Part shown: in pieces, positions 27,085-37,570 of the stretch
Numbering within the stretch: the first letter of the stretch is position 1
How the letters are laid out: every line of letters starts with the position of its first letter
Source: Nostoc parmelioides FACHB-3921
Lineage (GTDB): Bacteria; Cyanobacteriota; Cyanobacteriia; Cyanobacteriales; Nostocaceae
Reading direction: 5' to 3'
Assembly (NCBI RefSeq): GCF_014696625.1
Contig: NZ_JACJQL010000002.1
Location: 186,001 to 250,000 of the forward strand
Length of the DNA stretch: 64,000 nt
Program-made: the position numbers and the translations under genes
Notes under the pieces: generated by a model
What the model was told of the DNA's origin: nothing
Database searches by the model: none
Seen by the model: only the letters and a program-made list of their open reading frames with translations

Positions 27085-27135
27085 CTATGGTATCGCGTAG
27101 CGTCTCCTAGAGAAGGCTACGCCAACAAAATTAAG
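27085..27135. repeat. Palindromic intergenic repeat
   Basis: TAGCCTATGGTATCGCGTAG continuing to GAAGGCTACGCCAACAAAATT. Related copies with the same GCTACGCCAACAAAATTCAA tail occur at 43965-44037, 55948-55990 and 58105-58160. Confidence 0.6.
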
Positions 27136-27244
27136 GAATTGATTCCCATCTCCTCTTCTGCCTGAATGCGGATTTGGTAATTGATAATCGGTAATTGGTA
27201 ATTAGTAACAATTATCTAGAATCTAAAATTTAAAAGTTAAATAA

Positions 27245-28246
27245 ATGAATATGCAGAATTTGCAGAATTTTCGTGATTATTACGAGATTTTGGGAGTAAC
27301 GAAAGATGCTACTAATGAAGATATTAAAAAGAATTATCGACGGTTAGCAAGACAGTATCACCCTGATCTCAATCCGGGGAATAAAGACGCAGAGGAAAAG
27401 TTTAAAATCATCGGCGAAGCTTATGAAATGCTTTCCGATGCGACTAAACGCGCACAATATGACCAGTTTAGCCGTTATTGGAAACAGAAAGGCTTTCCTA
27501 AACAAACTCCTAAATCAAAAGCTTGGGGAGATAGTCGTAATGGAGAACGCAACGGTAATGAAAATGTAGATCCCAGCCAGTTTACCAACTTTGAAGACTT
27601 TCTCAATCAAGTTATCGGTGTTGGCAGTCGTAGAGACAGCAAAAATGGTGCAAGTACTAACACGACAACCGATCCGTTTCGTTCACCAAAAAGCCGAGTT
27701 GAATATACAGTTCCCAAAAATCCCTCCCGTCCAGCCCGTCGTGATATTGAAGCAAGATTGACCTTACCGTTTGAAAAAGCTTATTCTGGGGGTAATGAAC
27801 GCATTCGTTTAGAGGATGGGCGATCGCTAGAAGTGACAATGCCCCCAGGGATGGTAACAGGTCAAACCATCCGCCTACGTAATCAAGGCATAAGTGGCGG
27901 CGACCTCTATCTAAAAATTACAGTCGAACCCCACCCCTTATTTAAACTGGAAGGTACTAATATATTCTGCCAAGTACCAGTTACTCCCAGTGAAGCCGTC
28001 TTGGGAGGACAGGTAGAAGCCCCAACTCTAGATGGCCCTGTGAAAATGACCATTCCCCCAGGAGTCAGGTCTGGTCAAAGATTCCGTCTAGCCAATAAAG
28101 GCTACCCCAGCGACAACGGTAAACGCGGTGATCAATTAGTAGAAATTCAAATACTTACCCCAAAAACTATCAGTCAAGAAGAAAAAGAACTTTACGAAAA
28201 ACTCCGGCAAATTGAAACATTTAAACCCCGCGCTGATTTAATTTAA
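27245..28246 (+). CDS. DnaJ-type co-chaperone (CbpA-like, no zinc domain)
   Basis: 333 residues. J-domain at 10-75 with the HPD motif in [17 protein letters not shown] linker rich in Gly/Asn/Ser leads to two C-terminal beta domains ([19 protein letters not shown], then [19 protein letters not shown] and [25 protein letters not shown]). The cysteine-rich zinc domain of type I DnaJ is missing, so it is a CbpA-like type II protein. It lies 193 bases after dnaK and would stimulate that chaperone's ATPase. Confidence 0.92.
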   Translation: MNMQNLQNFRDYYEILGVTKDATNEDIKKNYRRLARQYHPDLNPGNKDAEEKFKIIGEAYEMLSDATKRAQYDQFSRYWKQKGFPKQTPKSKAWGDSRNGERNGNENVDPSQFTNFEDFLNQVIGVGSRRDSKNGASTNTTTDPFRSPKSRVEYTVPKNPSRPARRDIEARLTLPFEKAYSGGNERIRLEDGRSLEVTMPPGMVTGQTIRLRNQGISGGDLYLKITVEPHPLFKLEGTNIFCQVPVTPSEAVLGGQVEAPTLDGPVKMTIPPGVRSGQRFRLANKGYPSDNGKRGDQLVEIQILTPKTISQEEKELYEKLRQIETFKPRADLI

Positions 28247-28264
28247 TATGTGTAAGCAATAACA

Positions 28265-29158
28265 CTACAGCATCTGCCGCAATTCTTCAATTGTTTTGGC
28301 GGCAACAATTTTGCGTACAATTTCCTTTAAGGTGGCTAAATCTTTAACTTGACTAATTTGTGGCAATAACTCTAAACCCTCTTTGCCAAACTTTACTTCT
28401 AAATTAGTTTCAATACCGGACATCAATCCCAGCAGTTTACCGCGTGCTTCACCGCGTGCTTCACCGCGTGCTTCACCGCGTGCTTCACCACGTATTTCAC
28501 CTTCTCGCAAAATTTCTTGATACCAAGGCGATTCACGTAAAACAGCCATATCCCACCTCATAATTTCTTGAACTAAGGCACTCTCTAACACAAACGTAGC
28601 AAAAAAAGCTAGGACTGTTTCTAACTGATTGAGTTGTTCGTCCGCACGCAGCATTTGCAACGCTTCTCGAATGATTAACTCATTCTCACCACCTTTAAGA
28701 AGGGGTACAAAGGGAAGTAGGGAAGGTAAGGGTTGTTGGAAAGCAATATTCACATCAACTTCCCAAAGATTAATGACTCGATAATCTTGTATAGCCCGTA
28801 ATCCTGCAAGATTTGATGTAAAGCTTGTGGGTACTTCTTCGTTACTAGTTTTGAGAATATTGATTAAAACGGGGTATGTGGGTAAATTATATTTTTCTTC
28901 TGCCAGTGCCGCATAAGCCCTCATCCGTCTTGGCATTTGGGGCTGATAGCGTAACTGTAATTCGTTGAGGACTAAAAATTCACCGTATTCAGGACTGGTG
29001 ACACGAATTAAAACATCACTTTCTCGGCTAATCCATTGAAAATCAGAACTGAGAATTTCTCCAGCGACAACATCAGAAAGCTGTGTCACCCATCTTACCC
29101 AGTTGTTAGGTGCTAGGCTGATTAATTTTTTGGTGCTGATGTCTGCGGCTTTAGTCAT
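28265..29158 (-). CDS. Rpn-family putative transposase/nuclease with GEAR repeat
   Basis: 297 residues from the ATG at 29158 (MTKAADISTKKLISLAPNNW), the usual start of this family; an upstream ATG at 29182 is less likely. The N-terminal PD-(D/E)xK-like region has LIRVTSPEYGEFLVLNELQLRYQPQMP. Residues about 225-242 are four to five tandem GEAR units, encoded by a 12-base tandem repeat (28439-28500). The C-terminal EVKFGKEGLELLPQIS and KEIVRKIVAAKTIEELRQML are typical of cyanobacterial Rpn/DUF4351-type proteins. It sits inverted between the two J-domain genes and is probably an insertion there. Confidence 0.85.
   Translation of the reverse strand: MTKAADISTKKLISLAPNNWVRWVTQLSDVVAGEILSSDFQWISRESDVLIRVTSPEYGEFLVLNELQLRYQPQMPRRMRAYAALAEEKYNLPTYPVLINILKTSNEEVPTSFTSNLAGLRAIQDYRVINLWEVDVNIAFQQPLPSLLPFVPLLKGGENELIIREALQMLRADEQLNQLETVLAFFATFVLESALVQEIMRWDMAVLRESPWYQEILREGEIRGEARGEARGEARGEARGKLLGLMSGIETNLEVKFGKEGLELLPQISQVKDLATLKEIVRKIVAAKTIEELRQML
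28439..28500. repeat. 12-bp in-frame tandem repeat within the Rpn gene
   Basis: About five units of CGTGCTTCACCG, the last ones degenerate (CGTATTTCACCT). Reads GEAR on the coding strand. Copy number changes in steps of 12 would keep the frame. Confidence 0.9.
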
Positions 29159-29308
29159 TAGGTGGTGAATGCACTCAAGCAATGAAATTTATCGTAACTT
29201 AAAGAAGCTCCCTGCTTGAAGCTTTCACTATAGAGACATTCAGACATGGAAGTTTGACATTTATTGCTAATGGTAGGTTTAGAATATTAGAAAAAACTTG
29301 ATTGCAAA

Positions 29309-29854
29309 GTGAATCAAACAGCCGTGAATCAGAACGGTGCAATGCCAAAAAGCAGTGAGCCTACATATTATTCTCTGCTAGGACTGCATCCCTCAGCATC
29401 GGTAATCGATATCCGCCGCGCTTATCGGGAACTGAGCAAGCGTTATCATCCTGATACTACAGAACTGCCTGCTGCTCTTGCTACTAGACAATTTCAGCAA
29501 ATTAATGAAGCCTACGCCACTCTGAGTAACCCAGATAGGCGTTTAAATTACGACTTAAAAATAGGCTATTCTCGTTTTGGGGTAATTCAAGCACCGTCAG
29601 ATTTGAATCGTCCTGCCTCTTATACTTACGATTACTCAAAATCAGCTTACCTGGATGCAAGCGATCGCCCCCTATCTTCCGGCGAAATCTTTGCTTTATT
29701 TATTTTGGGTCTAACGTTAGTCGGGTGTCTACTGCTAGCAATTACCATCGCCTTTATTCGTGGTGATGCACTTTTCCCAACACCCCTACAACAATCAACA
29801 GCTACACTACAACAATCAATTACTTATTTGTCACAAATTTGTAGTTTATTGTGA
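29309..29854 (+). CDS. J-domain membrane protein
   Basis: 181 residues from a GTG at 29309; the ATG at 29342 is an alternative. J-domain at about 20-85 with YYSLLGLHPSASVIDIRRAY and the HPD motif in YHPDTTELP. A linker with repeated Tyr precedes one hydrophobic helix at about 133-152 (EIFALFILGLTLVGCLLLAI) and a short C-terminal tail. It looks like a membrane-tethered Hsp70 recruiter. The DUF3143 gene follows by 20 bases, a common arrangement. Confidence 0.88.
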   Translation: MNQTAVNQNGAMPKSSEPTYYSLLGLHPSASVIDIRRAYRELSKRYHPDTTELPAALATRQFQQINEAYATLSNPDRRLNYDLKIGYSRFGVIQAPSDLNRPASYTYDYSKSAYLDASDRPLSSGEIFALFILGLTLVGCLLLAITIAFIRGDALFPTPLQQSTATLQQSITYLSQICSLL

Positions 29855-29874
29855 ATTTGGAATTTTGAATAATT

Positions 29875-30147
29875 ATGTCTCTTATCCCTGCTAACACTCC
29901 CTTATACAGCCATCCTCTACCACAAATTGAACAATGGTTAAAAGACCAAGGTTGTCAACAAGATGACACACAATTACACTGCTGGCGTGTACAGCGTCCC
30001 AGTTGGCAAGCTGAACTTTGGCTTGATGTTGAGCAAATTGTAGTCCGCTACGTCCAAGCTGGGGAAAATGGCCAAGATATTCAACGCGCGTTTAAATATT
30101 CCCTCAGTCGAGAAGATATTGAACAAGCCGTATTTTCTGGCCCGTAA
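29875..30147 (+). CDS. DUF3143-family protein
   Basis: 90 residues, soluble. LPQIEQWLKDQGCQQDDTQLHCWRVQRPSWQAELWLDVEQIVVRYV and FKYSLSREDIEQAVFSGP match the DUF3143 family of cyanobacteria and plastid lineages. It likely shares a transcript with the upstream J-domain gene. No function is assigned to the family. Confidence 0.88.
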   Translation: MSLIPANTPLYSHPLPQIEQWLKDQGCQQDDTQLHCWRVQRPSWQAELWLDVEQIVVRYVQAGENGQDIQRAFKYSLSREDIEQAVFSGP

Positions 30148-30154
30148 AAGAGAG

Positions 30155-30263
30155 ATGGGGAAGCAGGGGGAGTAGAGGAAGCAGGGGAAGCAGGGGAAGT
30201 GGAGGGACAAATCCCCAGTCCCCAATCCCCAGTCCCCAATTCCCAATTCCCAATCCCCAATCC
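30155..30263. repeat. G-rich and CCCCAGT-type repeat array between convergent genes
   Basis: GGGGAAGCA units, then alternating CCCCAGT / CCCCAAT / CCCAATT heptamers fill the gap up to the uppS stop. Long open frames crossing it are repeat translations. Confidence 0.85.
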
Positions 30264-31013
30264 CTAAACTTTCCCAAATCGCCGTTCTCTTTGCTGATAT
30301 GCACATAAAGCCCGGTGAAACTCTGTACGGTCAAAATCTGGCCAGAGAGTATCAGTAATATAAATTTCCCCATAAGCCATTTGCCATAGTAAGAAATTTG
30401 AGAGGCGCATTTCGCCACTGGTGCGAATTAATAAGTCTGGGTCGGAAATTCCAGCTGTGTATAAGTGGCGTTCAAATACTTCTTCATCGATTTCATCTGG
30501 TTGTAGCAGACCTTGCTGGACTTTTTGAGCGATCGCCTGGCAAGCTTGTAAAATCTCCTGTCGTCCTCCATAATTGGTGGCGACAGAAAACCGAATACCG
30601 CGATTATTTTTAGTTGCTTCCATAGAACGGGAAATTTCTGCTTGCAGCGATCGCGGCAGAGCTGTTAAATTTCCCACAAACTGAATCTGCACGTTCTCCT
30701 CGACCATTTCCCGCAGTTCTTGACGTAAAACTCTCTGAAACAGAGTCATCAGAAACTCTACTTCTTCCTGTGGTCTTTTCCAATTTTCTGTGGAAAAAGC
30801 ATAAGCAGTCAGCGCCTGAATCCCCCAGTCTCTACAGCAACGGAGCAAATCCTTAAGGGCATCTACTCCTCGCTTATGACCCATAATTCGGGGTAGACCT
30901 TGACGTTTAGCCCATCGACCATTGCCATCCATAATTACTGCAACGTGTTTGGGCAGTAGTTCTCGTTTCAAATCCAGGGGCAATTCTTGCAGTTCAGTTT
31001 GTTGTATTGTCAT
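30264..31013 (-). CDS. uppS: Isoprenyl (undecaprenyl) diphosphate synthase
   Basis: 249 residues. [20 protein letters not shown] holds the catalytic Asp and pyrophosphate-binding Arg; [11 protein letters not shown] and the C-terminal [19 protein letters not shown] and [11 protein letters not shown] are cis-prenyltransferase signatures. It makes the C55 lipid carrier for peptidoglycan and other envelope polymers. Its ATG overlaps the stop of cdaA by four bases (ATGA), so the two are translationally coupled. Confidence 0.95.
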   Translation of the reverse strand: MTIQQTELQELPLDLKRELLPKHVAVIMDGNGRWAKRQGLPRIMGHKRGVDALKDLLRCCRDWGIQALTAYAFSTENWKRPQEEVEFLMTLFQRVLRQELREMVEENVQIQFVGNLTALPRSLQAEISRSMEATKNNRGIRFSVATNYGGRQEILQACQAIAQKVQQGLLQPDEIDEEVFERHLYTAGISDPDLLIRTSGEMRLSNFLLWQMAYGEIYITDTLWPDFDRTEFHRALCAYQQRERRFGKV

Positions 31014-31975
31014 TTTTTATCTTGAGAAGCGGTCTTATCCCTACGGGGAAGTAAACTACGCGTTGCACGTCTAAGACGTGGTAAACCGGGTAAACGTGAA
31101 ACCAGTGCTAGTGTCTTTTCACCTATCTGACGACCCAAACTGAACAAGCCAGGAGCAACGGCTTCCCGATCTACTATCGGGGACAATCGAGCCTCTAATG
31201 ACTCTTTGAGCTTCCTAATTGTCAGGGGTCTATTTAGAGTTCCCCTTTCCGCTAAGGAAATAGAACCCGTCTCTTCTGATACAACTACACAGATACAGTT
31301 TTCGACCCGCTCAGTAATCCCCATTGCTGCCCGATGGCGTGTTCCCAACTGGCGTGAGGCTGTGCGTCCCGAAAGCGGTAAAATTATACCCGAAGATACG
31401 ATCCTTGAGCCACGAATTAATGTTGCTCCATCATGTAATAGGGTTTTTGGCTGAAAAATTGTCTGTATCAGTTCCTTGGAAACGTCCGCATTGAGTTTGA
31501 CTCCAGGCACAGAAAAATCTCGTTCGTCGATGGGGCCAGTGGTTTCCAAAATTAGCAAAGCGCCAATTCGATTTTTCGAGAGTTCCTTTACCGCTTCCAC
31601 GATTTCATCAATTACACTATCAGACTTGGGAATGGTTAGATTGGCTGGTTGCAATAATTGTCGGAATTCACCACGCCCTAGTTGTTCTAAAAATCGCCGA
31701 AATTCTGACTGGAGAGCAACAGCCATTGCTACAGCACAGCCAATCACTAATTTTTCCAGCACAAAATTTAACAGTGGTAGACCAAATCTACCACTGAGTG
31801 CTGAAGCCAGCATCAATACAATAAATCCTCGCACCATCCACAATGTCCGGCGCTCACTAATGATCACTAGTATCATGTAGGTCAACACCAGCACCAATAC
31901 AATATCCAGAGTCCCAAGTAGCAAGGACTGTGACCATCCCAGGTTTGTCAGCCATTGCTTCCCTAAATCTCTCAT
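31010..31975 (-). CDS. cdaA: Diadenylate cyclase CdaA
   Basis: 321 residues. Three N-terminal membrane helices (about 18-85) precede the DisA_N catalytic domain with [24 protein letters not shown] and [14 protein letters not shown], the DGA and RHR motifs needed for c-di-AMP synthesis. The C-terminal 60 residues are basic and end in a run of Arg/Lys. c-di-AMP governs osmotic and potassium balance and, in cyanobacteria, survival in the dark. It is the first gene of a cdaA-uppS pair. Confidence 0.95.
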   Translation of the reverse strand: MRDLGKQWLTNLGWSQSLLLGTLDIVLVLVLTYMILVIISERRTLWMVRGFIVLMLASALSGRFGLPLLNFVLEKLVIGCAVAMAVALQSEFRRFLEQLGRGEFRQLLQPANLTIPKSDSVIDEIVEAVKELSKNRIGALLILETTGPIDERDFSVPGVKLNADVSKELIQTIFQPKTLLHDGATLIRGSRIVSSGIILPLSGRTASRQLGTRHRAAMGITERVENCICVVVSEETGSISLAERGTLNRPLTIRKLKESLEARLSPIVDREAVAPGLFSLGRQIGEKTLALVSRLPGLPRLRRATRSLLPRRDKTASQDKK

Positions 31976-31999
31976 GACATCTGGATTCTAATAGTCATT

Positions 32000-32125
32000 T
32001 GTTAGTTGTCAGTGGTGAGCCAGTACGGTCTTGGGGGTTTCCCCCATGAGTAACTGGCAAACCCGGAGGGTCAGTTGCCAGTAGTCAGTCTTTTTTAACT
32101 ACTGACTACTGACTAGTGACCACTG
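32000..32125. repeat. Palindromic element plus heptamer repeats
   Basis: GCCAGT (32019-32024) and ACTGGC (32053-32058) bound a hairpin with an inner GGGGG/CCCCC stem. The same layout recurs at 61361-61400 and at 49901-49941. TGACTAC/GTCAGT heptamers flank it on both sides. Confidence 0.7.
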
Positions 32126-32126
32126 A

Positions 32127-33521
32127 CTATTTAAGTCTTTCTGGTAAACAATCTTGTCGAATTAAGTCTTGATAAGTTTCGCGTTGCAAAATTAAGTTTG
32201 CTTCGCCGTTTGCCACTACAACTGCTGCCGGTCGGGGTAGGCGATTATAGTTAGAGGCCATACTGTAATTGTACGCACCAGTTGCCATAACTACCAGAAT
32301 ATCCCCTGGTTCAGTTTTGGGTAGTTGGGCATTTTTAATCAGAATATCCCCTGATTCGCAATGCTTACCCGCAATAGTAACTGTTTCTGTATGGGAAGCA
32401 GATAATTTATTGGCAATTACTGCCCGATAAACTGACTGGTAAGTAATTGGGCGTGGATTATCGGACATACCCCCGTCGATGGAAATGTAGGTACGGATTT
32501 CCGGTATTGTTTTAGATGAGCCAACAGTGTATGCGGTGACGCAACTGGTAGCAATGAGCGATCGCCCTGGTTCAGATAATAGCTTTGGTAAAGGCAAGTT
32601 TTCGGCTGCACAAGCTGCTTGCACAACTTCGCAAATCGCCTTTACCCATTCATCAATGCTTGGTGGATCGTCTGATTCTACATATTTAATTCCCAACCCG
32701 CCACCAACATTTAATTCGGTGATATTCAAACCATATTTATTGGCATCCCGCAACCACTGCACCATGACAGCCGCTAAATCCCGATGAGGTTGGCGCTCAA
32801 AAATTTGCGAACCAATATGAGCGTGTAATCCTACGCAGTTGAGACTCGGTTGCTGGCTGACAAATTCAAAAACCTCAGCCAAGTCGTTGGGGTCAAAACC
32901 AAATTTACTATCCAGGTGTCCTGTGCGAATGTATTCGTGGGTATGGCATTCTATACCTGGGGTCAGCCGTAGCATGATCCGAACTGGCTTATCTGTGTGG
33001 GTTAAACTTGCCAATGTACGCAATTCGTACCAATTATCTGCAACAATTGTTACAGCAGATTCAATTGCTAAGATCAGTTCCTCACGAGATTTATTATTCC
33101 CGTGGAGGTAAATTTTCGCAGGACTCACACCAGCAGCTAGGGCAGTGTAGAGTTCGCCTCCAGAAACTACGTCAATTCCTAAACCTTCTGAGCCTGCGAT
33201 CGCACAAACAGCTAAACAATTCCATGCTTTAGAGGCATACAATACCTGAGATTCTCCAGGATAATATTTTTGGAAACCATCCCGGTATTGCTGACAAGCT
33301 GTCCGCAGGGTTTCTTCATCTAATATATATAGAGGTGAACCAAACTGCTCAACCAGAGTTGTGACATCACACCCACCGATTTCCAGGTTTCCTTGACTGT
33401 TAGCTTTAGCAGTTAGAGGTAAAAGTTCCTGGTTGGGAGAAATATTTGTATTTGTGTTGCGCCTTTGAGGTAGATACTGAGTACCAGCATCTTGAACCCC
33501 AGCCGGGTGAGTCGATACCAT
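32127..33521 (-). CDS. lysA: Diaminopimelate decarboxylase
   Basis: 464 residues. After an about 45-residue extension the fold-type III PLP barrel begins (PLYILDEETLRTACQQY). The PLP lysine is in VLYASKAWN, the HIGSQ motif in VGLHAHIGSQIF, and the Gly-rich phosphate loop in ELNVGGGLGIKY. CESGDILIKNAQLP and GAYNYSMASNYN supply the second-subunit active-site residues. Final step of lysine synthesis. Divergent from rimI with 92 bases between starts. Confidence 0.95.
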   Translation of the reverse strand: MVSTHPAGVQDAGTQYLPQRRNTNTNISPNQELLPLTAKANSQGNLEIGGCDVTTLVEQFGSPLYILDEETLRTACQQYRDGFQKYYPGESQVLYASKAWNCLAVCAIAGSEGLGIDVVSGGELYTALAAGVSPAKIYLHGNNKSREELILAIESAVTIVADNWYELRTLASLTHTDKPVRIMLRLTPGIECHTHEYIRTGHLDSKFGFDPNDLAEVFEFVSQQPSLNCVGLHAHIGSQIFERQPHRDLAAVMVQWLRDANKYGLNITELNVGGGLGIKYVESDDPPSIDEWVKAICEVVQAACAAENLPLPKLLSEPGRSLIATSCVTAYTVGSSKTIPEIRTYISIDGGMSDNPRPITYQSVYRAVIANKLSASHTETVTIAGKHCESGDILIKNAQLPKTEPGDILVVMATGAYNYSMASNYNRLPRPAAVVVANGEANLILQRETYQDLIRQDCLPERLK

Positions 33522-33613
33522 AACTATATAAATTGTCCTTGTTCAAATTACGGGCGTGAATTAACTGTCCCGATCCCAGTTTACAAAGGGTTTGTAATCT
33601 TATCCAAATAAAA

Positions 33614-34168
33614 GTGATCTCATCAAAATTAAAACTTCAATCACTCACCTCAAAGGATTTAAGTGCAATCCTCGAACTAGATCAAGCCTGTTTTGGTGGA
33701 CTTTGGACTATGGAGGGCTACCAAAGAGAGTTGGATAGTCCCAACAGTGATCTACTCGGTCTATTTTCCCCCACTTCCCCTATCAAACTTTTGGGTATGG
33801 GGTGTTTTTGGTCAATTGTCGGAGAAGCCCACATTACAATTTTGGCTGTTCATCCCCAATATCACCGTCAAGGTTTAGGGCAGGCTTTATTATATTTTCT
33901 GTTGAGAACAGCGTGCGATCGCGGCTTAGAACGAGCTACCCTCGAAGTCCGAGCCTCGAACCTAGCCGCAATATCTTTATACCAAAAGTTTGGGTTCCAA
34001 ACAGCAGGGCGACGGCGTGCTTATTATCAAGACAATGGTGAAGATGCCCTCATACTCTGGCTTCCAGACTTACAATATCCCCAGTTTCAAGAAAAGTTGC
34101 AGCACTGGGAAACCATTATTCAAGATGACCTGCAAAAATATTCTTGGTCATTAGTCATTAGTCAATAG
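33614..34168 (+). CDS. rimI: Ribosomal-protein-alanine N-acetyltransferase-like GNAT protein
   Basis: 184 residues from a GTG start. The GNAT acetyl-CoA loop is VHPQYHRQGLGQALLYFLL and the region LEVRASNLAAISLYQKFGFQTAGRRRAYYQDNGEDALILWL is characteristic of RimI-type N-terminal acetyltransferases. A C-terminal extension of about 30 residues follows. RimI orthologues acetylate ribosomal protein S18 and in some bacteria other N-termini. Divergent from lysA. Confidence 0.85.
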   Translation: MISSKLKLQSLTSKDLSAILELDQACFGGLWTMEGYQRELDSPNSDLLGLFSPTSPIKLLGMGCFWSIVGEAHITILAVHPQYHRQGLGQALLYFLLRTACDRGLERATLEVRASNLAAISLYQKFGFQTAGRRRAYYQDNGEDALILWLPDLQYPQFQEKLQHWETIIQDDLQKYSWSLVISQ

Positions 34169-34635
34169 TCAACAGTCAACAGTTCTCTTCTTCCCCTGCT
34201 TCTTCCCCACCCAACACATACCTTGGCTTAGTTGTCGATATGGAAAACAACTAAGTTAATGAGAAAATATCTATTTTTGCTGAAATCGATATATCAGAAT
34301 ATTTAATAAAAGAATATTCTTGCTTTTGAATAACATATCTAACTAGAGATACTCTTGATTAGAGTAGCCTATCTGTGCTAATAATAAATATTTGTGATCG
34401 TTTAATGAAATCACAAATTTAATAATCGTTTGTATTTTATTCAAGCCCAAAAATGCTGATAAACTCAAACTCCTCAGTAAAGTTGGCAGGGCGACAGTAA
34501 TAAACAAATAATAATCAAGCCGTCAACTTGTGTGATAGCTGTTGGATGCTGATTATCTTTGGATACAGACATCCAAACTCTTAGCCTGTGCTAAAATCAG
34601 CGTACCGGCACGACGCAGGTGATGGGAAAAATGCC
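34169..34635. other. Long leader region upstream of clpC
   Basis: About 470 bases. CTTAGTTGT (34227-34235) and ACAACTAAG (34247-34255) form a 9-bp hairpin, possibly the rimI terminator. An AGAATATT/AATATTCT hairpin follows near 34295-34320. The remainder is AT-rich with no gene; the clpC promoter should be in it. Confidence 0.45.
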
Positions 34636-37107
34636 ATGTTTGAACGCTTCACAGAAAAAGCCATTAAGGTAATCATGCTGGCCCAAGAAGAGGCCCGCCG
34701 TTTAGGTCACAACTTCGTCGGAACCGAACAGATCCTCTTGGGTCTGATCGGGGAAGGTACGGGAGTTGCGGCCAAGGTGCTGAAATCGATGGGTGTCAAT
34801 CTCAAAGATGCCCGCATTGAGGTAGAAAAAATCATAGGCCGGGGTTCAGGCTTTGTGGCCGTGGAAATTCCGTTTACGCCACGGGCAAAGCGGGTTCTGG
34901 AACTATCCCTAGAAGAAGCGCGCCAATTAGGCCATAACTACATTGGCACCGAGCATCTGCTGTTGGGCCTGATCCGGGAAGGGGAAGGTGTGGCAGCCAG
35001 GGTGCTAGAAAACCTGGGGGTGGATCTATCTAAAGTTAGAACCCAAGTCATCCGAATGCTGGGAGAAACAGCAGAGGTTTCGGCGACCGGGCAATCGGGA
35101 CGCACCAAAACACCTACTTTGGATGAATTCGGATCGAACCTGACCCAAATGGCAACTGATAACAAGCTTGATCCTGTGGTGGGACGCGCCAAGGAAATCG
35201 AGCGTGTGATTCAGATTTTGGGTCGCCGGACAAAAAATAACCCCGTATTGATTGGTGAACCTGGGGTTGGTAAAACCGCGATCGCCGAAGGTCTAGCATC
35301 ACGCATCGCTAACAAAGATGTCCCCGACATCCTTGAAGATAAGCGAGTAGTGACACTGGATATCGGTTTACTCGTAGCGGGAACCAAGTACCGGGGTGAA
35401 TTTGAAGAACGCTTGAAGAAAATCATGGATGAGATTCGTCAAGCGGGTAATGTAATACTTGTAATAGACGAAGTACACACCCTCATCGGTGCAGGTGCTG
35501 CCGAAGGCGCAATTGATGCGGCAAATATCCTCAAGCCAGCCTTGGCAAGAGGCGAATTGCAATGTATCGGTGCAACAACCTTAGACGAGTACCGCAAGCA
35601 CATCGAACGGGACGCAGCGCTAGAACGCCGCTTCCAGCCAGTGATGGTCGGTGAACCCTCCGTCGATGAAACAATAGAAATTTTATATGGTTTGCGCGAT
35701 CGCTACGAGCAACACCACAAGCTGAAAATCTCCGATGAAGCTTTAGTCGCGGCAGCAAAATTATCTGATCGTTATATTAGCGATCGCTATCTGCCAGACA
35801 AAGCCATCGACTTGGTTGACGAAGCTGGTTCGCGCGTGCGGTTGATGAACTCTCAGCTGCCCCCCGCAGCCAAAGAGTTAGATAAAGAACTGCGCCAAAT
35901 CTTAAAAGAAAAAGATGATGCAGTCCGTTCCCAAGACTTTGATAGAGCTGGGGAACTGCGCGATCGGGAAATGGAAATCAAAGCTGAAATCCGCGCGATC
36001 GCCCAAAGCAAGACCAATGCTTCTGGTACCGAAGGTCAAGAACCTGTAGTGACAGAAGAAGATATTGCTCACATCGTGGCTTCGTGGACAGGCGTTCCCG
36101 TCAACAAGCTCACCGAATCCGAATCCGAAAAGCTGCTGCACATGGAAGACACCTTGCACCAGCGCTTAATTGGACAAGAAGATGCGGTGAAAGCAGTGTC
36201 ACGGGCTATCCGTCGCGCTCGTGTCGGTTTGAAAAATCCCAACCGACCCATTGCTAGCTTTGTCTTCTCCGGGCCTACTGGTGTAGGTAAAACCGAGTTG
36301 GCAAAATCCTTGGCTTCATACTTCTTCGGTTCCGAAGAAGCAATGATCCGCTTGGATATGTCCGAGTACATGGAACGCCACACCGTCAGCAAGTTGATTG
36401 GTTCACCTCCTGGTTATGTTGGTTATAACGAAGGTGGTCAATTAACCGAAGCGGTACGCCGTCGTCCTTACACAGTGGTGCTGTTCGACGAAATCGAAAA
36501 AGCCCACCCCGATGTCTTCAATATGCTGCTGCAAATTTTAGAAGATGGTCGGTTAACAGATGCCAAAGGACGCACCGTTGACTTCAAGAACACCTTGCTG
36601 ATTTTGACATCCAACATCGGTTCCAAGGTAATTGAAAAAGGTGGTGGAGGTATCGGCTTCGAGTTCTCCGAAGATCAAACCGAAACACAATACAACCGCA
36701 TTCGCTCCTTGGTGAACGAAGAACTGAAGCAATACTTCCGTCCTGAATTCCTCAACCGTCTAGATGAGATTATCGTCTTCCGTCAGTTGAGCAAAGCCGA
36801 AGTTACCGAAATTGCGGACATCATGCTCAAAGAAGTGTTTGGTCGCCTCACCGAAAAAGGTATAACTTTAGAAGTAAGCGATCGCTTCAAAGGCCGCCTC
36901 ATCGAAGAAGGTTACAGCCCCAGCTACGGTGCAAGACCGTTACGTCGGGCAATTATGCGCTTGTTAGAAGATAGCCTAGCAGAAGAAATTCTGTCAGGTC
37001 GTATCAAAGATGGCGATGTCGCCCTCATTGATATTGATGAAAACGGCAATGTGCAAGTTACTTCTCAACAGCGCCGGGAATTGTTACCCCAAGGTGTTGA
37101 GTCATAG
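34636..37107 (+). CDS. clpC: ATP-dependent Clp protease ATP-binding subunit ClpC
   Basis: 823 residues from the ATG at 34636 ([14 protein letters not shown]), the conserved start of the family; an upstream ATG at 34588 would add 16 unrelated residues. Double Clp_N repeat (GTEQILLGL and GTEHLLLGL), first AAA module with [14 protein letters not shown], a UVR-containing middle domain ([14 protein letters not shown]), and second module with [16 protein letters not shown] and the [20 protein letters not shown] stretch. ClpC unfolds substrates for ClpP and, in cyanobacteria, also recognises adaptor-bound phycobilisome and other targets. Followed by a strong terminator. Confidence 0.97.
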   Translation: MFERFTEKAIKVIMLAQEEARRLGHNFVGTEQILLGLIGEGTGVAAKVLKSMGVNLKDARIEVEKIIGRGSGFVAVEIPFTPRAKRVLELSLEEARQLGHNYIGTEHLLLGLIREGEGVAARVLENLGVDLSKVRTQVIRMLGETAEVSATGQSGRTKTPTLDEFGSNLTQMATDNKLDPVVGRAKEIERVIQILGRRTKNNPVLIGEPGVGKTAIAEGLASRIANKDVPDILEDKRVVTLDIGLLVAGTKYRGEFEERLKKIMDEIRQAGNVILVIDEVHTLIGAGAAEGAIDAANILKPALARGELQCIGATTLDEYRKHIERDAALERRFQPVMVGEPSVDETIEILYGLRDRYEQHHKLKISDEALVAAAKLSDRYISDRYLPDKAIDLVDEAGSRVRLMNSQLPPAAKELDKELRQILKEKDDAVRSQDFDRAGELRDREMEIKAEIRAIAQSKTNASGTEGQEPVVTEEDIAHIVASWTGVPVNKLTESESEKLLHMEDTLHQRLIGQEDAVKAVSRAIRRARVGLKNPNRPIASFVFSGPTGVGKTELAKSLASYFFGSEEAMIRLDMSEYMERHTVSKLIGSPPGYVGYNEGGQLTEAVRRRPYTVVLFDEIEKAHPDVFNMLLQILEDGRLTDAKGRTVDFKNTLLILTSNIGSKVIEKGGGGIGFEFSEDQTETQYNRIRSLVNEELKQYFRPEFLNRLDEIIVFRQLSKAEVTEIADIMLKEVFGRLTEKGITLEVSDRFKGRLIEEGYSPSYGARPLRRAIMRLLEDSLAEEILSGRIKDGDVALIDIDENGNVQVTSQQRRELLPQGVES

Positions 37108-37144
37108 TTAAAGTTTGGGATTTGATTCTCAAATAAAAATTAGC

Positions 37145-37177
37145 AAGCGGTAGAGGATAAATTTCTCTACCGCTTTT
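37145..37177 (+). terminator. Rho-independent terminator of clpC
   Basis: AAGCGGTAGAG (37145-37155) pairs perfectly with CTCTACCGCTT (37165-37175) and is followed by TT. Confidence 0.9.
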
Positions 37178-37207
37178 GTCTTGTTGTCGGTTATCGCTAG
37201 GCTGTTA

Positions 37208-37570
37208 ATGTCCAGCATAAAAATATCAAAAATGAAAGGAATCGAGCGTCAAATTATTCTTGATGTGAGACAAGTTGCCAAACACATAGCAGATACGCCT
37301 CAAATGCAAAGACTTCTTAAACGAGGACTAGCATCTCATGTATTTGACGATGAGACTACCATGAACCGAGTCGCTCAAGCCATAATAGAAAATGGAGAGT
37401 TCACTGGAATCATTCGCAGCTATGAGCGATACGGAATGTTTTTTAATGAACGGATAGGTTATAGAATCAGTCCAGATGGTAGCCGTATTCCACTTTACTA
37501 TGGGGAGATAAAAATCAATGCAGACAACCAATACCACGTCATCCCCCGCACCAGACCTAGTGAAGAATAA
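37208..37570 (+). CDS. Unrecognised small basic protein, first of an overlapping pair
   Basis: 120 residues from the ATG at 37208. Soluble and basic. It opens with KGIERQIILDVRQVAKHIADTPQMQRLLKRGLASHVF and ends in IPLYYGEIKINADNQYHVIPRTRPSEE, a compact C-terminal beta region with Tyr/His/Arg that recalls small RNase-type toxins or polymorphic-toxin tails, but I cannot name the family with confidence. The next gene starts inside its last 53 bases in another frame, so the pair is translationally coupled in the manner of toxin-antitoxin modules. That role is inference only. Confidence 0.6.
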   Translation: MSSIKISKMKGIERQIILDVRQVAKHIADTPQMQRLLKRGLASHVFDDETTMNRVAQAIIENGEFTGIIRSYERYGMFFNERIGYRISPDGSRIPLYYGEIKINADNQYHVIPRTRPSEE

